Shown here piece by piece: positions 55,498 to 64,000 of a stretch of DNA of 64,000 nucleotides (the first letter of the stretch is position 1; each line of letters starts with the position of its first letter). Both the position numbers and the translations under genes were made by a program. This DNA comes from Oxytricha trifallax (Eukaryota; Ciliophora; Spirotrichea; Sporadotrichida; Oxytrichidae): positions 62,001-126,000 of the forward strand of contig ARYC01000087.1 in NCBI GenBank assembly GCA_000711775.1. The letters are read 5' to 3'. The notes beneath the pieces are model-generated. The model worked only from the letters and a program-made list of their open reading frames with translations. It was not told the origin of the DNA and searched no databases.

Positions 55498-58400
55498 TCA
55501 GAATCTAGGTAACTAAGCAGATTAATCTATATAAGATCTAATATCAGCTAATTGTTCCTTAAACTTAAGGTAATCTCCATTCATCTTAGTCTGCATAATT
55601 TCATTTTAGCTTTTCTGTTGCAAAAGCTATACAGCATCATTAATAACAGCCGAACAGTCTTCCATCATTTTGAATAATACTAGCACTTTAGGCTTATCCT
55701 AGGGTGAGTGTAAATAACTTTCATTTAAAAAAGCGTTTAAGTATCTCTAAATACCCCCTTGAATTGGCGATTCTAAAGTTGAACGTACTAAACTCTGCAG
55801 ACCATCAATTTCACAGTCTTCTTGAGTTATTTGATTTTGGACTGCTTTCTTAGAGTTTTCTATTCTCTCAATATGATCCTTAACATCTCTTATCGCTTTA
55901 TCATTTCTTAGATTTAAAATATAAATTAGACTATCTAATTTTATTAAACTTTATCAATACCCTTTTAAATGATCTTCTTAGTTCTTATTATATTCTGCAT
56001 ATTAATAATAGTAGGGAATTTATCCTTAACTTTGAAGATCTCAATTTGAATATCTTTTTAAAGTTCATCTGTGTGCTTACTTGCAATCACAGTTTCTCTG
56101 AAAAATCTTCTCTTAAAGTTCTAAACATAGTAATTTCTCAATTTTTCAGGCAATGCTTTGACCTTTTGCCCAAGAGCAAGCTCCTCCTTATCACTAGTCA
56201 TGCCAAACTATTACATTTCTTTGAAAGTCAAGGCAAAAACTGGTGTTATCTGCAAATACTTTTATGCTCCTTCTTGTATATCCTTTGATGGAACCTGCTA
56301 ATCATTTACACTTATAACGTCAGGAAAGTGCTCTCTGAGTTTATCTATAATGTCTATTCTTCTCACTAATTTCCCACCTCGATAAATAAATTCTTAATTT
56401 TTAAGCATTCCAGGGAAACTTTGGCCGAAGAAGCCCACTTTGAAATAGCATGCATAATGTCTGTTTTAGTTTACAGACATTTCCTAATAGATCAAAGCTT
56501 GCTCTTTCTACATTTAAACTTTATAAACATGTAAAATAAACATACCAAAATTCTGCTGACCGAATCATAGTCAAAAATGACATTTTCGAATAGATCTTTC
56601 ATCTAATTAAATATTTCGATTGCTTTTTCATATAGTTCTGCTTTTTTCAAATTGTCTTTAATGGACTTCATTATAATTAATTTTGATGATGATTAGTGAG
56701 CAATCTCAATTAAATTTAATATATCATTGTTTAATACTAAAATCAAACCATCAATCTTAGTCGTGAAGTAGACGTACCTGAGTGAATTGACGTGGCAGTA
56801 ATAGAGTAGAAAACTCCACAAAAAAAACCACTCTCGCTATCATCTGATATTTCTCCCGAATCAAGATATTAACCAGAATTAAGCTGGAGATCAGAGCTCG
56901 AGGATTCGACTAGATAACAGAAAGTGGAGAAAAATGCTTACCGATCCCAACTCTATTGGGAAACGTAATCTCTGTTATTTAGCTTCATCACCCTAACCCG
57001 GTGTGGTAGAAAAATTCTTATCATTGGCTTTAATGGTTTTCATCTTCTCACTTTTGAATAGGATGGGCATCACCTTCATCCTTCTCCCTATTACCTAAAA
57101 ACCTGAACTCAAGCCAGGCAGAGTCATCTATGCAGGGAAATCTTAGGAACCAAGCCTACTACTAGAGGACTGAATAGATGGCAGATTGAACCACGCTGAC
57201 TGGTCCTAATGTGTTGCACCAAGCAACCCCTTTCCTACCCTCATTAGGCCTTGGTTTAATAGAAAGCTCTATTGGAAAGCCCTAAGTGAGATTGGTATCT
57301 CACTTAGGAATTAACTTTCTAATTTAATATTCGTTATAATTAATTTAATTAATATTATTTCTATTTGCATAGTTGTAAGTCAATTTAGATTAATGCATTG
57401 ATTTCTCTTTGACCTATCTGAATGATATCCTCATCACTCTACTATATAATTTAAAGAAATCTTAAGTCAGTAAAAGCCATTTCAGCAAAGTTTTTAAGTT
57501 TTTCATGTAATCTTTTGAAAGATTCTTAATTCTCATTGAATAGTCTGAATAGCTTAAGTTCCCAAAAAACCTCCATAAGCTTGGCCTGGCAAAAGACTCT
57601 ATAGAATGTATTTTGCTACATATATGAGTTAGAGTAATTCACATTTTACAGAGCTTCTGAAAGTTTTTCCATTTAATCTATTCTTAATTCAACTAATTTT
57701 TCAAACTTAGGTTCATTATCAAATAATTCTGTTTTCTTTACTTTCTCCTTGAATGACTCATAGAACTACTTGCAAAAGTCCTCTTTTCCATTCTAAAGAT
57801 TTAAGTCGTTAAAGACCTAAAAAATATTGTTGCTTGTATGAAAGATATCCTCTGTATTTTTGTATTCTAGCTGTATAGTATCTGAGATAATCTCCATGTA
57901 GATCTTAATGGCTCTTGATTACCCTAACTTTAAAAATGATGTCATCACTTTATTTAGATATCTAAGAGTAATCCAAGGTTGACCGATGCTTTTAAATTTT
58001 TCCCAAAACTTTCTAAAAATTTCAAGCATTTTACCTTTATGAGCTTTCATTTAATCTTTAACTAGAGTCTTAGAACGAGTCGTCTTTTTGTAATCCATTT
58101 TAATTGTTGCCAATTTACACCAGAGATAAATTTCAATGATTCTACATTGATTAATTGCCATGTGATACTCTTGAGTCACATCTTCGATATTCATAGCCAT
58201 AAAAATACTGATCACATACTCATTCACTTTTCTAATGACTTAGATTTTCTTTTTCTCAAAAAATATGTTGTATGGTTCTTAAAAAGACATTTTCTTTGTT
58301 AGCTTCTTTAAGTTTACCATAAGAGTTGTTAATTTCTTATGTTCTGGAAAGATGAATTCTTTCAGCTTCTCTTTTGAAATAGCATTTGCAACACTTAATA

Positions 58401-61400
58401 GTACGAGAGCAGCTAAATTAATAAATAAGTAAAAAATATATGCTTACATTTCTCTTTGAAGGGAACTAGAATATCTTCAAGATCTTTTGATTCTTTAAGT
58501 TTGTAGTTAACGTTTGGCTATTTATATAACTAGCCAAGATATTCAACTAGTTAAGGTAAGATTTTTGTAAAAAAGTCTTTTAAATCTAGCATTTACTTTG
58601 AGAATATTTTCAATTTTTATGATTAGTGCTTGGTCTTAGTATTTGATAAAGTATAATCATCTCCTTCTTTCAAATAGACAAAGAGTTGATAGAGGAAATA
58701 GAAAACATGAATACTCATTTCTTCTCTCTTCAAATGATGCTATTGAATATTCTCACAAAATGCTTTCACTATTCTGTTTGAGTTTCCTTATACTTAATCA
58801 AGTAGGCCGTTAGCTAGGATCTTCCCCATAGCTATGATCTTTAGCTTTGATATATATTCTTCGTTGATAAAACTTAGATCTTATAGCCCAGTCATAAAGT
58901 TCTTGTTGGATACATAATCTTCAATTAACTCACTAGCTCGACTCAGCATTCTTCTTTGGCCTCCTGGAGTACTAACAGCTTAGTGACTAGATCCCCCTGT
59001 TTTTTAAGAGACAGAGCCATGCATTTATTCCTGCTGTTAAGGAATCCTTGAATTTTACTAAATACTTCTTTAATTTCTTTAATTGGTAATTCCAATTCTG
59101 CTCACTTTGAATTGATAAGACTGCTCTTCATATAAAAACATCAGAATTTAAGACAGAAATTTATCATCCATAAATTCAATTATCTAGTCAAATATTTCTG
59201 TAATATTCTATTGATAATGTTTAACAAAAAGCAAAAAATATTTTACTTCATATAAAATTGCCCTAATTGATAATGTAGATTTCATGGCATCTTTGTGACA
59301 GCCCTCGAAAATTGAAATCATAGACTTTTATACGTATACTCCAAATTCTCTCTTTGAAAGCTCTACCTTATTTAAAAGTCCCTCATGCTGAATCGTATTT
59401 CTAATGGCTTTCTTTCTCATTAAGCTTAGTTTCTAAAAAAGTTAAATAATCATAAGGAATTAAACTTACAGATGCAGTTCTTTCATAATCATATTACTGA
59501 TTTAAATACTGTAAAGCTCCTGCATTATTTTAATTTTCTTCCCCACTGGATTCGTCATCTTCGTCGTCCTCCTCAATCATACTTTTCTTCATTCTTTTGT
59601 ATAAATCCAATTACATAAAAGACTTCTGATAGTATTAGTTCTATTCAATCATAGTGTTGGCTTTAGTAGCTTCTTACATAGGCTCTAATTCTCCAATCAC
59701 GTCATACCTGTCATTAATAATAGCAAATAAAAAATGATATCATATTTGGGTTCTGCAGTATGAGGAAGTGAATCTTGGCAAGACAACTCTTCATGGAAAG
59801 AAATCTTCATAAGTTTCAAGACCACACTGAGATATTTAATACTTGCTAAGATTACATTCTGATTCTCAATTTCATTGTCAGTTCTAAACCCTTCCTTAAT
59901 GATCTCTGAAGTTTGCCTTATCTAATGCAATAATGGTATGTAAACTTTTGAATGTGCAAAATGCTTTTCAATGTACAAATTCAGATACTCCTTGTAGTCC
60001 TTGTATTGAATCTGGAATAGTTGAATAATCTCAATTATAGTCTCAAATACTATATCTTGAATCTTTATGCTCTTTGTTTGATTCATTATCTAGAAAAGCT
60101 TGTCTAAAATTTTATCATGATAGATGATCAGTTCATCTGGGTCTGAACTTTTGAGCTCAGTAATTACTCTCTCATAATCTGAAGAGTTATTAGTCTTCTC
60201 TTGGAGGAGCATTAAGCTATTGATGTATCTGTTATGAGTAAATTCATTCGAAATTATTTTGATTTATACAGCCAATTTGTCATCTGTGATTTTAAAATGT
60301 TTGCAGTGATCAAATTTCACAAATTCTCTAAACATTGGCTCATCGAATTACCACATAGCTAGGTGATAGACATCATTTTTTAGGATAGAGTTATTTAGAC
60401 CATCATATAAAGGAAGGACTCCAAATATCTCAGTTTTAAATTCTACAAAAATTTATAATGAAAACTGGTCTTAGAATTAAGAAATTAAAACTATTATCTT
60501 TTTATGAAAATAACTTACAAAGTCTATCTAATTCATTAGTATAGTTTGAGCTTTTAATCTTTCCTCCTTTTGAATCTTTGTTATTAACTAAAGTTTAAAC
60601 CAGGAAAATCAAGTATAATTTCTTTAGAGTATCAAGAGACTTGGTAGGTATCCTGACAAAGAACGATTCATGCATAGCTATATCGTCTTAATTCTGATAT
60701 ATCAAGGATTCATAAGTTTGGGTAAATTCAAATTGATTATCACACATGGACTTATATATAGTGTCATAGACTACTCCATAGTTATCTCTTAGAGCTACTT
60801 AGATCCTGAAAATAGGACTCTTTTTCTGGTTGCAATCAAAGAATGCAATACTTTTAAGGTCTACTTTTATGTCATTAAACCTATACTTGTCCTTAGATTT
60901 GTACATTCTTATCTAATCCTTTCCTTTCTAGCTGAAATCTCTTTAGTCGAAATTATAATGAAATTTATGGGAAATATATTTATATGCTATTTTATAATTC
61001 TATTGACAAGAATTGAACTTGATTTCTGGATTTACAATTCATCAATTTTAGATTCCCTATAATCATTTTGTTATGAAATGAAAAAGCTTACATTCTGTAA
61101 CTATAGCATAGATTAATATACTTAGCAAGATTTGGATCTCTATACTTCTTAAACCCTCTTTTATCAATTAAAGTGGAATATTTTTCTTCAATTTTGAATG
61201 AGTTGCTCTGCTTATAAAACATAGCTTCTTTAATTTCAAATACCTGTTTATGTCGGAGTTGCTATGCCCAAAACAACTTTGACAAAGGTAAAATTGTGTA
61301 TCCTTTGTAAACTTTATGAATGTTGAATTCTTCATGAGTCCTAAGTAACAAATGAGTCAAAGACTATGCTTTTGACTTTTTCTTTTCTACCACATTTATA

Positions 61401-62849
61401 ATCAGAGCTAAGTTTTAACTTAATAATGCTCTAAGAGTTATGCTAACAAAGACATACTCTGCTTATTACCAAGTTAATATTCTGCTAGTATCAAGTTGTG
61501 CAGTCAATGAGCAAGGTTAATTATTGTCAGAATAAATCGTAAAAAACAGTTCATGATTGGATATATTGATATTTTTAATGGAAAATATAAGAGCGAATTC
61601 TTTGTCTAAAACTTCATCCATATCAAAATTTACTCCAGAAGCTAATGTAGGTGAAAAATTCTTTAGAATTTTTAGCATTCCTTCTTTCTTTGAACCAAGA
61701 GTGTTTCTTATAAAATTTTTTCTTACCTCGTCGACATCTCTAGTCGTTTTGTTTTCTGAAACAATCTAAATAAATTAAAAAAAAAGTCTATATCTTACTG
61801 TTTAAGTCTCAATAAAGCTTGACTCCTCAGTTAGGTTTTCAAGATCATTCTATAAAGCGACTGACAGTCTTGACTCGTTTTATATTTTCTGGTTAACTTT
61901 TTCAACATCATGTCCTTCCATTAATTTTATCTTGTGACCAAGATCAACACATTTTTCATAAGCTGTGAAAAAGTCCTTATAGACAATTGAGTATAGTCTC
62001 TCAGTCAGGTGCATTTCCTTCTTTCTCTCTTATTATGATGCTTCAATTTTCACATCAATTAAATTTAAAGAGACGTCTCTTGGGTAGATATAGCCATCTA
62101 AATAGAATCTAGTTCTCTCAAGGTGACAAGCCATAGCTTTTAAGGCCTTTCTTATAGACTTTCTAGTATGCTAAGTATTTTCAGTTTTGAGAAAGTCTCT
62201 CTTCATTTGAGATAATACATTGTAAATGTTCTCAAGATAGGTCTTCATGTGCTTGTCCTTGCTTCTGTCAGAGTCAACAAAATTGATCTAACCTCTATTA
62301 CTTGATTTATGTTCCTCAGAAGCAGCTGTGAAAAGCTTATGGTCTTCAACTCTTCGACCTTAGAGTACTGACCCTTCTTCCTTGAGTTGCATCCTAAACA
62401 AATCAAATTTGGTAGAAACTCTGATGTGCAATGACTAGAAAACGGTTTGAATGTATTCCAGCTCAAAGCACAGATTTTTCTTGGCATTATGAATAATAAG
62501 GTTTTCAATAAATTCTTATTCTTCATCCTCATCAAGCTCATCGCCTTCCTTATCTTAAAAGTTTTGGTCTAGGCTTTGCGCCATCTGAAGGCCTGATTTG
62601 TTTTCTTGCTGATCCTCCATAAAGTCTTCAAAATTGTAAGTAACTGGCTTGGGCAAGTTTCTATCGCTGCTTAAATCCTCATCATCCACAAACTGGACTT
62701 TAGGTAATCATAAATCTTAAGATTAATTAAATTTAATACATAAAATCATAGTTTACTTAAGACATCAACTGATTCATGCTTAAGTCATTAGAATTATCTG
62801 ATTTATCTCGCTACTCTGAATGATTAATATCAAACTGATCTTGCTACAT
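55498..62849 (-). CDS. DOCK-family Rho guanine nucleotide exchange factor (DHR1-DHR2)
   Basis: Start ATG 62849-62847 (MQQDQFDINHSEQRDKSDNS); stop TGA 55500-55498. The N-terminal ~600 residues are helical and charged. DHR1/C2-like region (about 60430-60960): FNDIKVDLKSIAFFD, SPIFRIQVALRDNYGVVYD, HESFFVRIPTKSL, GVLPLYDGLNNSILKNDVYH. A long armadillo-like middle follows. DHR2 (about 55500-57470): AELYEKAIEIFNQMKDLFEN, VGFFGQSFPGMLKNQEFIYR, GGKLVRRIDIIDKLREHFPD, KYLQITPVFALTFKEM and LQSLVRSTLESPIQGGIQRY near the C-terminus. These are hallmarks of DOCK GEFs for Rac/Cdc42. Many short introns exist, and a 629-bp IES (pointer ATTGA) splits DHR2. Confidence 0.88.
56751..57384 (-). other. 629-bp IES with a GC-richer, hairpin-rich core in the DOCK gene
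   Basis: Pointer ATTGA (minus strand; TCAAT on plus at 56751-56755 and 57380-57384). Removal joins REINALIQI-DGLILVLNNDILN in frame. Unlike other inserts here, about 56760-57310 is clearly less AT-rich. It contains a 12-bp perfect stem with a TGGT loop (57281-57308), and smaller stems at 56946-56960 and 57258-57273. On the minus strand, A-box-like TGGTGCAA and B-box-like GGTTCAATC sit upstream of a T8 run (plus-strand A8, about 56820-56827). No ORF of note. It may be a structured RNA gene or a SINE-like element; identity unknown. Confidence 0.7.
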
Positions 62850-63498
62850 TTGTGAGATATATTATTTAATTATTATTTATAATAAAGACTGAAAAGATTT
62901 ATAATAGCAAATATTATTATAGGAATAAGACAAAAATTGATTACTAAATGTAAAATGAATTTCATATAATTGATAAGTTACATTTTTCCTTTATAAAATT
63001 TATGCTATAATTTTCAATTTTCTCCACCAATTTATCATGTAAAGCCTTTAAAAAATAATCATAATAACTTTATTAAAATAAATAATTAAATATTTTATTA
63101 ATCTTAATAATTACTGATCTTGTAATATAATAATTATTGATTTTATATATCCATTTTACTTTAATAATTGTTATTTCTTTCAATCATCAGCTTAATGCAT
63201 GAATCGAAATTTTAATATACGGGTTGTTATTAATCAGAATTTAAAATATATAGGGTAAGACTTACTTTGAAAATACATTGAAGTATCTCATATCATTTGC
63301 AATAGAAAAGAATGAGGAGCATATAGTGCTTTATGATAGTTTACAATTAATGACTGTTTTTCTTAAGGTTATTGATTGTATTAAGCTAAAAGATATACTG
63401 AGGCTGCATTAAATATATAATGAGGCAGGCATATTAAAGTTGATTTAGTGATAAATTTATAATTAATTATTAATAATATAAAGTTTCCAATTACCGGG
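62850..63498. other. AT-rich spacer
   Basis: 650 bp of very AT-rich DNA between divergent DOCK (-) and the last gene (+). No RNA gene, repeat or telomere-like sequence was recognised; it probably includes both promoters. Confidence 0.45.
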
Positions 63499-63941
63499 AT
63501 GAGTAGTACTTACGCTTAAGCAACTCTAGGGACTTCTGGTCCTTCAGGCCCAGGTGGTTAAAACTAAATTTTTATTAATTATGTTAAATTTTGGTCTTGG
63601 ACCAGCAGGTCTATCTGGAAAAGGTGCATTATAAAATTCAATTTCAGTGATGTTTACCCCTGAGGAAGAATTGACGATAAGATCTAAACTCTCTGAGTTC
63701 ATGCTAAATGCAAAGAGAACAATGAATGAGGAGGACTATCGCAACTTCAAGCAAGCCTGCTTCACATCATCAATCTTAAAATAAAAGTTACGATTATTTA
63801 GGTATCATGTATATTTTCATTGAACGTAAGTTCTTTAACTTACTTTTAAGGGCTAACTTCTTCTAATGTCCTAATATCACTTTAAACTGTTCGCAAACTT
63901 GGGATTACTATTGTTATCCCCTCTTCTATAAGTAAAACTGA
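63499..63941 (+). CDS. Unknown small protein, about 100-110 aa
   Basis: Start ATG 63499 (MSSTYAQATLGTSGPSGP). A ~52-bp insert follows, with CCAG at both borders (63549-63552 and 63602-63605), and joins to AGLSGKGALQNSISVMFTPE. The region EEELTIRSKLSEFMLNAKRT, then NEEDYRNFKQACFTSSIL, looks helical. A second GT...AG interval (about 63801-63850) leads to a short Cys-containing end and TGA 63939-63941. No family recognised; the last exon is tentative. Confidence 0.5.
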
Positions 63942-64000
63942 TGTCTAAGATGAACTTATTTGTGTGCAATCTTAAATTTTTATCTTTTGTTATTGATCTT

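Noticed and set aside
56760-57310. rRNA, tRNA, RNase P, SRP or telomerase RNA gene in the DOCK insert
   Set aside because: No cloverleaf, conserved rRNA blocks, or template complementary to GGGGTTTT was recognised by eye.
1-64000. CRISPR arrays, bacterial operons, ribosome binding sites
   Set aside because: The coding style, introns and genetic code are those of a ciliate nuclear genome; no regularly spaced repeats were seen.

Overview
The window is germline (micronuclear) DNA of a stichotrich ciliate, most likely Oxytricha or Sterkiella or a close relative. Three things point there. (1) Long coding frames stay open only if TAA and TAG are read as glutamine and TGA is the sole stop. (2) Two ~4.1 kb elements end in C1A4C4A4C4 telomere-like inverted repeats with 3-bp ANT target duplications and carry three ORFs; this is the TBE (telomere-bearing element) signature, and TBEs are eliminated from the somatic macronucleus. 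(3) Genes are cut into segments (MDSs) by AT-rich inserts (IESs) bounded by short direct repeats (pointers). Removing an insert plus one pointer copy restores conserved protein motifs in frame. Base composition is AT-rich and true introns are about 26-60 nt, GT...AG.

Layout. 1-566: AT-rich flank with a ~440-bp inverted-repeat-bounded segment. 567-3570 (+): TPR-like gene. 3729-12030 (-): SNF1/AMPK-like kinase with a TBE (TBE-A, 4464-8580) inside its coding sequence. 12360-13292 (-): unknown single-exon gene. 13425-15296: scrambled leucine-rich-repeat gene whose 3' MDS is inverted relative to its 5' MDSs; an 18-bp pointer lies in a canonical intron. 15445-22016 (-): five genes, among them a CFAP107-like and a sperm-tail PG-rich-like protein. 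22225-25669 (+): a small unknown gene and a chromatin gene combining CHD6-9-like SANT/SLIDE segments with FYRN-FYRC. 25838-33822 (-): a small coiled-coil gene, a MAEA/Fyv10-like GID E3 subunit and a GCP6-like gamma-tubulin complex component. 33949-39870 (+): copine gene interrupted by TBE-B (34621-38755). 40296-55388 (+): TMEM59-like, an ORF with one in-frame TGA, R2R3 MYB with a Q/N-rich tail, HAD phosphatase-like, a probable axonemal repeat protein, and XRP2, which is interrupted by a 963-bp palindromic element. 55498-62849 (-): DOCK-family Rho GEF with a 629-bp insert. 63499-63941 (+): small unknown gene.

How the genes relate. The window is not an operon. In these ciliates such neighbours normally end up on separate gene-sized macronuclear chromosomes. 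Several products fit the cilium and cytoskeleton (XRP2, STPG-like, CFAP107-like, axonemal repeat protein, gamma-tubulin complex, DOCK GEF), others chromatin and transcription (CHD/FYR, MYB) or signalling (kinase, copine, GID E3). The shared theme is programmed rearrangement: two full transposons, one palindromic MITE-like element and many small IESs lie inside coding sequence, and the protein evidence shows they must be removed precisely. All translations were done by eye; exon and IES borders are firm only where I give pointer coordinates.
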